NCBI GenBank assembly: GCA_050084985.1
Contig: JBITNC010000001.1
Coordinates: 86,366,001-86,430,000, forward strand
Origin: Nageia nagi
Taxonomy: Eukaryota > Pinophyta
Length of the DNA: 64,000 nucleotides
Reading direction: 5' to 3'
The notes under the pieces were generated by a model. That model saw nothing but the letters and a program-made list of their open reading frames with translations. It was not told where the DNA came from and searched no databases. Each line of letters starts with the position of its first letter. The first letter of the stretch is position 1. The position numbers and the translations under genes were made by a program. This document shows positions 33,980 through 46,765 of the stretch, in pieces.

Positions 33980-35209
33980 CCCTAGTTACCTACCCTACTC
34001 CTATGTAATGAAAGAAGAAGGTAGGCTAGTGTAGAAAGGAAGAACCTATTATGTCCTCCATCTCCTCTCCAAAGTAAGCATCAAGATGATAAACAACCTT
34101 TCCTTGCCTCTTGGGATGAAATGGTTTGAACTCTTATCCTACCCCTATGTTTTTATAAGGGCATAATTTATTTTAAATACATCAACAATTCTAGAAACTA
34201 CCTTATTAAGCATAGGATAAGAGGAATAACTATCTATTTTCATAGCATAAGAATTGAAGTTAGCATGAGCACTAGTGTTATCTTGGGTGTAGATCTTTTG
34301 AGGTGATGTTTTCCTATTTGTTGGTACCATCTCAACCATGTTGATGGATTGTATGTTTGATTCTATCTCTAATTCTTTTTCACTATTGTATGAGACTAAA
34401 TTTTTTTGAATTTCCTTCTTTGATCCTAGGCAATTCTTTCCTTCATTTGATTTAAATAATTTTATAGGTAAATATTTGATTCCTTATTCATTCCCTCCAA
34501 GTCCTTTTCCCTTATACTTTCTAGATTTCATATATTGATGTATCAATGGTGCATGATATCTCATTTATCTTTCATTTTTGTTAAACTTAACATAGACTAA
34601 CACCTTTTTTTTTCTATATCAAAATCTAATTATAATTTTGATGTGTTTATATCATACAATATCATTTTTACATCATCATATTTTGACTTAGATTGATCTT
34701 GGTTACATTTGTAGCAATGAGGGTAGCATGGGCATTGAAGTGGGCATAGGTGTTGAGGATAGCATGGATGTTGGTCATCCTTCTATTTTTATCTTTTGCC
34801 AAAGTGTTTGATGTCATCTTCAATGAGCTTTTGACTAATTGTATACATGTTGACACTTATTTCTTTATACAATTACATACTATCATTATTGTATTCTTCA
34901 TCTTCATCATTATCCTCATGGATTTTAATATTTTTTTTAATGAACTATGGTTTTTCCAACTTGTGCAATAATGTTTGGATTTTCTTCAACTACAAATTCC
35001 TATCCATAATGGTTAAATTTAATTAAACAATGTAATGTAAATGGTGCATACCTCATTGGATGTATTCATGATCTCCTACAAAGATTATCATAAGGTAGCT
35101 TCTTATCTAAGATATATGTCATAACTTCTACTATCTTTAGTTCCAACTGAATAGGTAACATGATATGATCGACAAATGATTTGATAGCACTTTCATAACC
35201 TATTATTTT

Positions 35210-35540
35210 GTACTTATTCTTACAAATTTAGGCATCAAATTATCACCAAAATTCTTTAGAAAGCTAATAGAGTAAATATTCAAACCTACTCCACCATTTA
35301 CAAATGCATGCTTGATTGTCTTACCTTATATCTTTACGTAGATGTGTATTGGAAGGCATTTATCAATGATATCATCATTAGGAATCTCATATTCATTAAA
35401 TTTTATAGCATTATTAAAATAACCAATCATTCCTACCAATATGTTAGTTGAAATATCAGTATAAACATCAATAACACTAAGTAGTTCAAATAATATCATT
35501 CTATGCTCTTCATATTTTTCAAATAACTCAATCAAGCTAA
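35210..35540 (-). pseudogene. Protease remnant of element B
   Basis: The open stretch 35535-35326 ends in CLPIHIYVKI. Further on the frame shows KHAFVNGGVGLNIYSISFL, the retropepsin active site with Asp-Gly-Gly changed to Asn-Gly-Gly. The order gag-knuckle-protease-RT is kept. Inactive. Confidence 0.6.
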
Positions 35541-36399
35541 TTTTAGCATTGACATTCTTTAAATTTTATAGAATGTTCTTTTTGCATTTATATTTCCTCT
35601 TTTCCTTAAGGGAAGGATTATAAGGTACCTATTTTGTAGAAGAAACTAGGTTAGGAATACCTTTCTTTGATTTTGTTATTGCATTATATGTTTGCTCCAA
35701 ATTTGATCTTGCATTTGATTCTACCTTTTACTAAATTCATCGTCAAACTCAATTGGTTTATCATTATCATCATATATAATCATATTTACCATGTTGAAAG
35801 AATGAAGGTCTTTAGATTTAACTTTAAGCACATCATTTTCATATGATATTGTACAACTATCTAATAAGTGCTTTAATTTCTTCCTTATAACATAACAACT
35901 TATTGTATTATTCCCTTTAACTTGATGATATTTGCAAATTTGATTATCCCTATATCAAATAGGATTTTCATAATTAGGTCCATATTCCTTTCCTTGGATC
36001 TATTTGATTAAACCATTTTCCAAACATTATTTAAATATTTGATTAGGGTTTTCCAATAATGGATATATATCTTTGGCTAATTTTCTATCTTTTGATTTAT
36101 GTAGATTAGTTGGTTCAACTTCATTAACTTAAGTATCATCCTTTTTATGATATAGTTTCCTACCACTATCTTTATTGGAAGAAAAGGATGTGTATTTGAG
36201 TAAATTAGATCTTACTAGAAATTCCTCTTTTTCAAGTGAACCATATGCATAAATGAACCATTAACATGCTCAAGTTCTTTTTCAACAATAATAAGATTAA
36301 TGTTATCAAGGAATACCTTTGTAATGAAGTGCTCTTCCATTTTTTGTTCAATGGAACTCCAAAACTTCATAAATTATAGAGGAAAAAATTTGCAACCTT

Positions 36400-37100
36400 T
36401 CTATTTTTCCTTTCTTGTAATAAATCAAATTTGTTAAATAAACTAGGTTTTTACATTGCATATGAAATGAGCCTTGACCTGATCCTTTAACTATTGACAT
36501 GATGATATAGAAACTAGTTCCAAACTATAAAACCACTTGTGAGCTTCACTAGTTAAACTCATAGGGAAATATTTTTTTTTAAAATCATCATTAAATCCAT
36601 ATTTAAGTTCTATAATATACTTAAAACCCTCAAGATGTATGATAGGATCAATCTCACCATTGAACTTTTCAAATTCAAGATCCTTATATGTACCCATGAG
36701 GAGTGTATTTTGAATCTCCATGCTAAAGGATTACACTTTTTCTCTATTCATTCTATACCATCTCCAAAATTTCTCCCAAGCTTATCAACCTTGGACTCAA
36801 GTTGTCTAAACTACTTAGTTGTGAAGGTTACTAAGTTTGATGCATTATTGCTAGGATTGGCACTATTATTAGTGTTGGTGTTGATGGTAGTAGCATTTGT
36901 ATTGATGTGCACATTCATGATAGCCTAATTTTTTATTTGAGTTGTAGGTACAAATACCTTTTCTATAAGAGATTGGAACTCAGGCATTACCATTAATTTG
37001 ATCAAGACTTCAAGATTTATGTTTACCATTTCTATCACACTCACAAAATCATTTATCAAATGCAACCAAGAATCCTAGGGTTCTTGATGTAAAGACATTA
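36400..37100 (-). pseudogene. Gag remnant of element B
   Basis: A minus-strand open stretch (36721-36491) reads YKDLEFEKFNGEIDPIIHLE, FKYIIELKYGF and FPMSLTSEAHKWFYSLE, the Retrotrans_gag core with its F-x-G-x-x-D-P start and W-F/Y-S-L end. The N-terminal part up to about 37.1 kb is Asn/Thr-rich and broken by stops. A knuckle-like CKYHQVKGNNTISC lies downstream near 35.94 kb with His replaced by Asn. Confidence 0.75.
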
Positions 37101-37371
37101 GTAGCTTTGAGAGCACTTTTTATTCTAACCTTAGTTAAGAAAATTAAAATGCTATAAATGGATGGATGATATAATGTTGATATGTGTTTTGGTACACCTA
37201 GGGTTTTGGCCTAAATAAACTAAATACATATAAAAATTTAACTATGTATTATCTAAGCTATTTAACTCAAATAAACATACATGAATAGCAAGGAATAAAG
37301 AGTATAGTAATGTAGTAATAAAATCATGAATTATATTAATGTCAAGATATAAAATGAATATATTTGTGTTG

Positions 37372-39056
37372 ATAGGTACAATGTAATCTCAAAGGGTTTG
37401 GTCTGTTCGAGTTATCCATTGCCTACAATAGTAGGTTCTTTGAAAGAGTAGAAGGTGGTGGGAATGCACTCGTGTTGGTTTTCTACTCAATCTCTAGGTT
37501 ATATACTAGTTCCTATCTATTGTAAAGGTTTAAATTTATAAGAAAAAGATAAAAGATAGAGAGTTACAAGAAAGAGATGAACATATTAAACTAAAACTTA
37601 AATAAGAACTATATAGCTCGAGCATTGCAGCATAGACAAGAATCCATAGCCAAGATTAAGAATAGAAAACTATCTTACCCTTGGGGTCTTGTAATCACAA
37701 TACATATCCACAACTTAAGATAACATCCCATACATAACATTCACAAAGTAATAAATAGCCACTTGTTGCAAAAAGGCAAAGCATTATCTATTTGTATTAT
37801 CATATATGAAAGCATCTTAGAGACCTAGGCAAATTTGCTAGAATGTTCGACCTCTTTGACTTATAATAGTCCACTATTTATACATTCACCTACCTAAGTG
37901 AGTGGTTGTCTACCATAAATACACATAATTATTTATCTTGGTTGAATACAATAAAGAAAACTATTTACAATAAATATTACAACTATGTTAGATTACAGAG
38001 TGAATAAGTACCAACAACATGATCATTTGGAAATTTGTAATTTCTAATCAATTGTATCCATTGAGCTGTAATCTTCTTGAAATGTTATTGAATACTCTTT
38101 TTTGGCTCTATATTTGGTTAAAAAGGTACTCATTTATAATTTGATATGTTTGATATGGCACTATGTTATGTCAGAAGTTATCTACTTCTTTGTAACCATT
38201 GATGATCCATACTGTAGTTCTAATTGAATAGAGTAATGGGGGCCATGAATAATATATCAACTTAGTTCAAGAAGAAACTACCATTGTTATAAGAAAATAT
38301 GTTGAATTTGACACATTAATAGGGATTTGAGGGTCAAACACTTAAGATCAAATTGACTTAGGTGTTACTTATTGCCCAACATTACTTTCTTAGTCTAGCG
38401 AGTTCTATTTCTCTTCATCAAGCTTTATTGATGATGTGGCTCTTCTTAGTACCTCAATTTTAGCCAAAAGTTTTGATGTCATCGCTCAAAATTTGTAGGC
38501 TCTATTTGGCATCTTCATGAAATATCACCCACCATTGCTTATTCGAAGACCTGTTGATTTTTCACAAAAATGATTGTATCACTACTGAAAATCAATGGGT
38601 GATGTTTACTTCTAGGCATCTCTTGCTAAGTATTTGGACATAACTGGGGCAATTTTTTAATAGCTCTTATACATTGTATTTATAATAACTCTTGGACTTT
38701 TCCTTAGACTTTCATTACCCATACATAATACAATACTACCTATATATGATACATTTTCTCTCGAACATGACTCTTTTATATATACAGTTGCTAGCCTTTT
38801 TTACTATTAGCATGATTCAAGTTTATCACTAAGAGTTATTGCAACACCCACTAGATTTTGACTAGAAAGTTTTAAGGCAAAATATCCAAGACCAAGATTT
38901 ATATACACAAGAGCTAGATGGTGACAAACACCGAAACTCTTTAGACTCAATTTAAACAAAATCTTAAATACATGTGAATAGAAAAGAGAAAAGGGAGTAG
39001 GGACTAGGGAGAATTTCTTGAAATAAATGAAAGAATAAAATAATGATAGTGTGTTA
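37372..39056 (-). repeat. LTR of gypsy family A, copy 1
   Basis: Aligns over its length with 60199-61995 and, for its right third (38557-39056), with 45187-45660. A minus-strand TATA box TATAAATAG lies at 37874-37882, conserved in the 60-kb copy at 60631-60639. The right end is placed where a minus-strand purine tract (TATGGGG) starts. The left end, around TGATAGGTACAATG, is less certain. By position it is the 3' LTR of the family A element to its right. Confidence 0.7.
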
Positions 39057-39138
39057 CCCCATACTTAGAGTGAAATTATAAATGAATATAATCTTTTGGC
39101 AAATCTTAGGGTCTTCAAATGTTAGAGAATAGAACCCT

Positions 39139-42100
39139 CTATTTATTACTTCTAGTCATTGGTTCAGATGAAGCTTTAGTGGGCATCTCTAATAAGGGAA
39201 CAAGTTCTATGGAGAGAAAAGGTTGAATCTTTTTGCTTAACTCCTTGACATCTTGATGATTGATTTGTGATAAAATAGGGAAGGCTTGTATCTTAACTAT
39301 ATCTTTTCTTAACCTCATTAATGAATTTTGTAGCCTTTTAGCATGCAAGAATCTCGTAATTACCTATTGAGCGAGGTCATTCAATTGTTGAAGATCATAT
39401 TCAAATAATTGAATGGTATTAGCTACCCATATGATAGCACTACCTTTTACATATTGATCCTCCCATAATTCTGGGGCTTTTAATCCAATCAAAGAATTAA
39501 AAAATTTATTGATAAACCTCAGCTCTATGTTAAATTGGTGTTTACTAATATCCATATTGAATACCAAATTTTGAAGTTCATATATATCCTAGATTCTCCT
39601 TAAATATGATTTCCTAGGCTTGGGAGTAATTATGGCTATATATTTTTTAGTTAAGGCCCTTAGCCAACTTTGCATCTTCTTGAATACTAATTTTAGGATT
39701 TTTAGAACTAATTGGTGAAGAGTAGTCTATGTATCAAATTGCTTTATGGCTTGTTTTGTTTGATTTTTTAATAGGTGTAAGTGTGACAAAACCATCATCA
39801 TATCTCCAATCTACTCCACTAGGAACTTCTTGAAGCCTTTTATGAGTAATAACAACTTTGTATTATCATTAGTAAGCAATTTATTAGCTTTTACTATCCT
39901 TTGCAATTCGACTTCAACTTGCTTGGCCTTTTGGCTATCCATAATTGCTACTTGGGATTTGAGTTCTTGGATTAATATCTTCATGCTTTCTAACTCAACT
40001 TTCTTTTCTTCTAAGCTCTTCTCAAATTTTGATTTTTGCTTATCAAGCTTGGCAAGTAGTTCTTTATTTTTATTTTACAACCCTCTAATAGTTTTTTCCT
40101 TAAGGAAGTAGTCTTTTTTATATTGATCCACCTTTTTATTTAAGCTATCTACTTTAGCCTCCATGGCATGAATACTTTTTCCAGCTACCATCAAAGTATT
40201 TACAAGAATTCTGGATTGGTCTATAGTTGGAGCATTTTGCATATTTATATCAATAATAGCCATGGGAGTAGTATCTAGTTGTCATTCTTTGAAAGACATA
40301 TGTGCTATCTTAATATCTCTTACTTCTATTACCTTGCTTAATATTCTTGACTATTGCTCAAGGAGCAAAGGAGGTTTATTAACAAAAGTTTGCCCGTCAA
40401 TGGGCTCTGTAGTTTGTATAGAAAAAATTGATTTAATCTCCTCCTGGGAGGATATAGGGATCAAAGAATGAAGAGGAGTATATACACCTGAGGTGGATGC
40501 TATGACATATTGAGTGGGTTCTATTTTCTTTAGAGTGTAGGATCTTCTTTTTCTACTTCTTTTTTCACTTCCTCCATGACCTTATATTCATCATCATCCT
40601 TTTCCATTGTGTTAGAGTCTCTTTTCTTCCTAGATTCATCATCATCATCACCTAGTATGCCTTCTGATGCAGCTACTATAGATCTTCCCATTCCAAATAC
40701 ATTTCCCCCACCTTTTTGAATTTCCATATTGTCTCTTTTTGGAACTTCTTCCTTTTTTGGTTCTTTCTCCTCTTTTGGGACTTCCTCCTAGGTAGCAGTA
40801 CTTGTGTTTTGAGGCTCTTGCAATTCCTTTGCAACAACCTTTGGCCTTTATTCTATGATTTTAGGAGGTTCTTGTATTTTTTATCCCTTCAAGGTTCATC
40901 TAGGCCTTGTTTAGAGGTGTAAATTCCCATTTAGGATACATTTTTTCTTCTTGACCAATTTTATTTACAAAATATTCTATATGAGGTCTATGCTCATGGG
41001 AAAAGGTTGGGTGCTTCTTACCTAACCTTATTATTATTATTATTTCCTCTAAAGGTCATACATCCAAGGGGCTTCTTCCATATCTAGTTTAAAATTTTGT
41101 ATAATAAATTTTACTATACTATCTTTACAACCTATTTCTAATAGAGTGAAATTTTTTAGTAGAAGTTGGTACATCTATAATAGATTTAAAACTTCCCCTA
41201 GACCCATATTTAGTCTTAATGACACATATTTTACTATCCATCTCTATAGAATATAATTGAGGGGTTAAATATTTAGGTAAGAAAAAGGGTTTTTTATAAT
41301 ACCTATACCTAATAATTATAGTGTAGTTCTTAAGAAAATACTAGTCATTAATTTTATTTCCTCTCTACAAATCTCAGATAGTGCTTCTACATAGTCTACT
41401 AGGGAGCTTTCCTATCAAAATATGCACCATTATTACATATAATTTATCCATGAACTCATAATATGACCCATGCAACTTGGTCAATACTAGAACCCTCAAA
41501 TTGATTGGTACTAGTCAATTACTTAGGTTTGCTAGTTCAATTGGTAGTTCTACCTCCTCAAGCTTATTGAGGTTTTGATGGATCAAAAGCCACCAAAGAT
41601 ATGAAGAGTGTCTAAAGTCTAATTTTTCAATTTTGAAAATTCATCTCTTTATCTCATTAGAAATAAAAATTGAAAAATCATATAAGATGTGTGCCTCTAT
41701 AATATTATAAGCCATATGCATCATGATTTCATCTCCTTCTATTTGAGTCTTCTTCCTTGGAATAATGGCCAATGCTTGTAACAACTCTTTATGTATATTC
41801 TTCTCAAGTAGAGTAATTTCATAGCTTGGCATGAGCTTTGTGGTGTTGTTTCCTTAATATATTTAATCATTCTAGTTTATCATTTCATCCTCATTTTTAT
41901 AAAAAAAATTATTCTCTTTACTCAAATCAATTTATTTCTTTACATGGAAAGACCAATCAACTAGGATAGTAAATACTTGAAGAATAGAATCAAGGGAATA
42001 ATCAAGTATCACTTCAAATTTTTACTCTAATTCCCCTTATTACTCTTGTTCTCTAAAATTTTTTATTTCATAACCTTATTGGTTATTCATGTGTGCCACC

Positions 42101-42396
42101 AAATATAATAGCTTAGGGTAGGTGAATGATTCATGGGGCACATAATAAGCTAGGCCTTGATCAATCATGACATCCCTTTTTGAGTGTGATAAATATTTTT
42201 ATTTTCCAGCAACATTAGGCTTCATATGTTGTAGAAGGATGCTATTGGGGTCATCCCTCCATGTATCAATGAGGTTCATCACCACCATCTTAGTCTAGCT
42301 AATCCTTAGAGCATTCTCAAGGTATTCCTCCTAAATGGAAATTAGGTTAGCATTCATTTATTCAATTTTAGTTAGAGTTAATGGTTTGGAAGCCAT
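39139..42396 (-). pseudogene. Extra ORF downstream of integrase, gypsy family A, copy 1 (coiled-coil protein of unknown function)
   Basis: After the integrase end (about 42.96 kb) the minus strand holds a long broken frame from an ATG at 42396 to about 39139, near 1080 codons. N-terminal third: MASKPLTLTKIE, then VPHESFTYPKLLYLVAHMNN and MPSYEITLLEKNIHKELLQA. Middle: LNKLEEVELPIELANL, then a Lys/Glu/Asp-rich linker (40727-40530). From 40263: MAIIDINMQNAPTIDQSRIL, then a long heptad-rich coiled coil (EKSLEEKKVELESMKILIQE). C-terminal domain: FNIELRFINKFFNSLIG and VITRFLHAKRLQNSLMRLRK. The last 375 codons stay in one frame broken only by stops. A diverged homologue lies at 62.07-64 kb. I do not recognise the family; it shows no enzyme motif and no clear transmembrane helix. 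Confidence 0.7.
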
Positions 42397-42959
42397 CATG
42401 GTGTTAGAACTCTTATGAGAACCTTTGGTTTGCATTTGGGATTTGAAATATACACTTTGTAAGGTTCTACAACTTTGTATTTCCTTGCTCAATTTAGCTT
42501 TGCAAACTCTAGGCTCTAGTTACTATGAAAACTCATATGCTTGAAATGGCTAAGTGTTGAGTCAAAGAGCAAGCAGAATGTTTTATTCATCTAAGGTTTG
42601 TGATTGATAACTATTAATGGTAATTAATGCTTGGAATGTTGGAATATGTACATCATACAAATTGGTAGACAACAAGTTGAATGAATCAACTTGAAGCACA
42701 TCAATTTAAACTAGAGTAATAGTACAATGGTTTGAGAAATCCAAAGAAATATTTCCTTAAATACTACCCTATTTAGTTAATGGCTTGGTAGCGCATCGAC
42801 ATAAACCCTACATAATGCTAAATTAATACAGAGCATTAATGACTACCTACTTTCTTGGAAGTTATGTTTTGTCTAGAAGATATACAAGCCTTTAAATTAT
42901 TTTTTTAACTATATACACTATACAGTTTTTGGTAGGTGTTATGAAATCACCATATCACC
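42397..42959. other. Gene-free spacer between integrase and extra ORF of family A
   Basis: About 560 bp, no domain. It could hold a splice acceptor or leader for the extra ORF on the minus strand, but no such site can be picked out with confidence. Confidence 0.35.
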
Positions 42960-44130
42960 CAATAATGCTTCAAATAGATCTTGTTAATAGGAATAGGTAA
43001 TTCCTAGGACCCAATGATGTTTTGTAATTTGAATGCATTATTTTGCATGGCTTGATTGATGATATAAGGCTCGCTCCATATAGATTCAAATTTTTTATGT
43101 CTACCAAGATTTACTCTTTCCTCATCCCATTTGAGGATAATGTCACCTAGTTCAAACTTCACCCAAGAAGACTTTTTCTTATCAAACCATTTCTTGACTA
43201 TGTTGGTGATGTTTAAATGACTCATATGCTTTTTTCCAATCTTCCTCCAACTTTAGGAACTAATTATAACTATATTATAGTGGCTTGAACTCATGGTCCT
43301 CCATTTCCTGCAATATTTTTAATGTTAGTAACTTAATGTGTATTGGCAACACAGGTCTCTTACCATATACTAGTGTATATGGGAATGTTTTGATTGTTGA
43401 TTTAATACTAATCTTATATTCCCATAACACAAAATCCAATTATGTATGCCATTATCTAGGATTCCTTTCAATTATTCTTTAGATGATCAGGGTTAGATTT
43501 TTATTAGTTGATTCAGCTAACCCATTACTTGCAAGTAATAATTTGAGGAGAATAACTAGTATATTCCATATTCAGCAACAAAGTTTGACAATTTACCTCC
43601 AATAAATATTTGGCCATTGTCTAATACAATAGTCTATGGGATTCCAAAGCAAGTGATTATCCTTTTCATCATTTCTATCACCTCCTATTGATCTACATAC
43701 TTACATGGCATTTCTTCTGATGATCTAGTAAAATAATCTATTACAATTAAGATAAATTTATGGCTTGCTAAATAATTTGGATTTATAACACCAATGAAGT
43801 CCATACACCATTGTTACAAATATTCCTTAACTACCACATATTTAACAGGCATAGCAGCTTGTCTACTTTTTCCAACAAATCTATTGTATTTATCACACTC
43901 TCGAGAAATCTTGAATGAATCTTGAAATATGGTGGGCCAATAATACCCTAATTGTAATATTTTTCTATTATAGTTATCCCACTATAGTGCCTACCAAAGA
44001 ATATCAAATTAAATTCATGCAATATTCTTCAAAATTCATCATGAGTCATACATCTTAATAGGGTTTGATCAAAGTTCTTTCTATATAGATAGTCATCTAG
44101 CATCACAAACATTAGGGCATGCAGCATGAA
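42960..44130 (-). pseudogene. Integrase remnant, gypsy family A
   Basis: The C-terminal part is well kept at 43225-43004: VKFELGDIILKWDEERVNLG, then RHKKFESIWSEPYIINQAM, the gypsy G-P-Y/F module (here S-E-P-Y). The core region upstream (44.1-43.3 kb) is readable only in pieces: a zinc-site-like segment near 44.0 kb, an NMWWLRNICNNGVWTSLV-like segment near 43.8 kb, and ITCKQWVS near 43.5 kb. The catalytic triad cannot be confirmed. It follows RNase H in normal order and precedes the extra ORF. Confidence 0.7.
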
Positions 44131-44139
44131 TCTTTTTCT

Positions 44140-44760
44140 CTAAAATATGTTTAGAGATTTAGAACATTTACCAATTTGAAAATAAAAAATAATTTGCTTA
44201 ATCCAATCACTTTCTTCATTAAGTTGTTGCTCATCCTCTATGATAGCAATCATATGTGAAGCTTCAGCTATGTTTTCACATAGAGCCCTACCTTTGATCA
44301 ACTTGGTTGGTTTAATTTCTATATCATATTCTATTATTTTAGTAATCCAACCAACCTTTCTTTCACCTAAGTCTCCTTGTATAACATAATTTCTTACATT
44401 TGGATGGATAGTAAATACAAGGATTTTGTTGTGGGTCATATAATGTTTGAATTTCTTAAGTCTTTTTATTATGGAAAACACTTGCTTTTCAATAAATGAG
44501 TACCTTTTATAATGTTGATATAGTGTTTAACTATGAAAGGTAATCAGATGTTCTTCTTTCTTATCATCTCTCTATGCAAGAATTGTAATAATGCTTTTTC
44601 TTCTCCATATGTGTACATGATGAAATATTTTGACATATCAAGATTTTTAAGTATAGGAACTTTTGTTATAGCCTTTTTAATCTCTCTAAAGGCTAGTTTT
44701 TCTTCATCTAACCAAGAGAATACAACATATTTATTTAGCATTAAAGTGATTGGGGATACA
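44140..44760 (-). pseudogene. RNase H remnant, gypsy family A
   Basis: Two open segments. 44741-44544 reads MLNKYVVFSWLDEEKLAFRE, KILKNLDMSKYFIMYTYGEE, with the catalytic Asp of Y-x-D-A-S changed. 44481-44140 reads MFSIIKRLKKFKHYM, HPNVRNYVIQGDLGERKVGW, EYDIEIKPTKLIKGRALCE, the end of RNase H with the usual L-x-E-Y-D-I and G-R-A-L-C-E motifs leading to integrase. Confidence 0.78.
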
Positions 44761-44799
44761 ATTTCTAAAAAATTATTAATGAATTTTCTAACAAAATTG

Positions 44800-45190
44800 A
44801 TCTAACCAAGGAATGATTGCAAGGATTTCTTGTTGGAGGGGAGTGGTAATGCTTCAATAGATTTCACTCTATCTAGATCAATTGCTAATCCCTCCTTTGA
44901 GATAATGTGGCCAAGTAATTTTCCTTGGTTAACCATAAAATAGATTTTTTGGGATTAATTAAAATGCCAAATTTTATGCATTTTTTAAAACTTTATCAAG
45001 GATGGTCCAATGATCCTTTATACTCTTAGAGAATACTGTAATATCATCCAGATAAACTAAGATAATCTTATTTATCAGATCACCAAATGCTTGATCTATG
45101 GCTCATTGAAAAGTATCTCCCGCATTAGAAAGACCAAAAGGCATCCTTTGAAAAGAAAATATCCCTCATTTTGTTGTAAATGCTAATTTT
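44800..45190 (-). pseudogene. Truncated RT, gypsy family A
   Basis: Readable from EKLAFTTK and a GIFSFQRMPFGLSNAG segment through INKIILVYLDDITVFSK (catalytic YLDD near 45050) to a TKENYLATLS thumb segment. Everything upstream (RT fingers, protease, gag) is missing: at 45186-45199 the sequence passes into LTR sequence of the same family. Its RT motif differs from elements B and C, so family A is a separate gypsy family. Confidence 0.78.
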
Positions 45191-45660
45191 TCACAAAAAC
45201 AATGATGTCACTACTAAAAATCTATGGGTGATGTTTACTTTTGGGCATCTCTTGCTAAGTATTTGGACATAACTTAGAAAAAATTTTAACAACTCTCAAA
45301 ATTTTCCTTAGACTTTCACTACCCATACATAATACAATACTACCTATATATGATACATTTGTTCTTAGACATGATTCTTTTATATATACAGTTCCTATCC
45401 TTTTTTACTATTAACATGACTAAAGTTTATCATTGGGAGTTATTGTAACACCTACTAGATTTTGACTAGACATTTTTAAAGAAAAATATACACGACCAAG
45501 ACTTATATATATAATAGCTAGATGTTGACAACACTAAAAACTCTTTAGACTCAATTCAAATAAAAGATTAAATACATGTGAATGGAAAAGGGCAAAGGGA
45601 CTAGGGACTAGGAAGAATTTCTTGAAACAAATGAAAGAATAAAAGAATGATAGTGTGTTA
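45187..45660 (-). repeat. LTR of gypsy family A, copy 2 (right third only)
   Basis: Matches 38557-39056 closely, including ATGGGTGATGTTTACTTYTRGGCATC-type text, a TATATATACAGTT stretch and the TAGTGTGTTA end, then the same CCCCATACTTAGAGTG flank. It is joined to the RT at a shared 14-bp sequence. The outer part up to 45697 continues as family A internal sequence before the copia insertion. Confidence 0.8.
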
Positions 45661-45697
45661 CCCCATACTTAGAGTGCAATTATGAAGGAATACAATT

Positions 45698-45896
45698 TGA
45701 GAATAATCAAGAGAGTGCTTTGCATTATTGAGGAATGGATTTAAATGCATGAGTATTTAGGAGTTACATTCTCATACAATAACTATAGTGGAAACCATAA
45801 ACCCTAATATTAAAGTAAACATAAGTAATGTTATATATACTAACAATTCATTTATTAATGTATTCTAGATACCTAATGTATCCAATGCATACTAAT
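45698..45896 (-). repeat. 3' LTR of the minus-strand copia, outer part
   Basis: TGAGAATAATCAAGAGAGTG start, shared with 60018 onward, including AAACCCTAATATTAAAGTAA. It is interrupted at 45892-45896 (CTAAT) by element C and resumes at 54202-54216. Confidence 0.8.
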
Positions 45897-46675
45897 TGTT
45901 ATCACCTAAAATTGATTTATGCATTTAAATCAATACATAATAAAATATGTGCCTACACTTATACACACTTAGTTCAAGAATATTAATGTTATCTTGGATA
46001 TGGTCAATATATATCATCAACTTACTATATTCTTGTTTATGTAGGTACACATTGGCCCAAGGAGTAGGTCATATTATTATCTATATAAATAGGGATATAA
46101 TAGTTATTCCACATAAAGGAGATACATGATTCCATATCTAGTCTTGATGATGGCAATCCTTTAGGTGTCTCTTGACATCACCATTCAAGGCAAGGTTTGT
46201 GTACTTCCTTATGCAAGCATCCTAACAATTGTTAGCTTATTTGAGTATCAAAATGAGATCATTGAGAGTTCATGTGGAGGTGTAGAGTTAGTTTAGAATG
46301 GACTACAGTATAACAAAGATCATCAATGCTCCTCTATAGAAGAAATATATTTCTAACACTCCTTCTAAGCATGTAATAGACCATTCATGGCCCTCTCTTT
46401 GGATCATCTTACTCCACGACTTTGAGTGTAGACTTTGTTAGTTGTTGAGGCTTTGTCACTATATTCCATTCATCGATATCAGGTATGTTCCATGAGGTAA
46501 GTATACAAACTCAATCTTGCTTGGTGATGTCATTTCAATTTCAGTTATTCATTATCTCCTATATTAGTTTTTCTTATTATAAATTGCTATTAGTGAGCTC
46601 AAAATTTACAAATAGTCCTTTAGGACTATAAGTATTCATTTATTTACATTCTTGAATACATTTTATTTGTAAATA
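45897..46675 (+). repeat. 5' LTR of element C
   Basis: Starts TGTTATCACCTAAAATTG and ends TTATTTGTAAATA. TATA box TATATAAAT at 46082-46090. It aligns with the 3' LTR end to end. Confidence 0.9.
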
Positions 46676-46678
46676 TTT

Positions 46679-46691
46679 TGGTGAACCTGAC
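46679..46691 (+). other. Putative primer-binding site of element C
   Basis: TGGTGAACCTGAC, three bases after the 5' LTR. The complementary tRNA was not identified, and transitions may have altered the site. Confidence 0.5.
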
Positions 46692-46765
46692 TTGAATTAT
46701 AAGTAGTGCTAAAATCCTAGGGTTTTAGTTAGGATTAATAAGCAATTTGGTGAGTTGTTTTAGAC

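Larger units (their letters stand above)
32150..37150 (-). mobile_element. Ty3/gypsy element B (Tat-like), minus strand, integrase end missing
   Basis: Minus-strand order from right to left: gag (37.1-36.4 kb), CCHC-like site (about 35.95 kb), protease (about 35.3 kb), RT (33.75-33.0 kb), RNase H (32.9-32.65 kb), second RNase H (32.45-32.15 kb). Integrase should follow but is replaced by unrelated LTR-like DNA, so the 3' half is lost. Two RNase H domains and the RT motif EVYVDDII place it with Tat-group elements. It is heavily decayed. Confidence 0.8.

Noticed and set aside
34750-34971. Hydrophobic plus-strand open frame that looks like a membrane protein
   Set aside because: It is the complement of an Asn/Asp/Lys-rich gypsy spacer on the minus strand; such complements look hydrophobic by composition.
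36635-36928. Plus-strand open frame of 97 codons
   Set aside because: Shadow of the element B gag on the minus strand.
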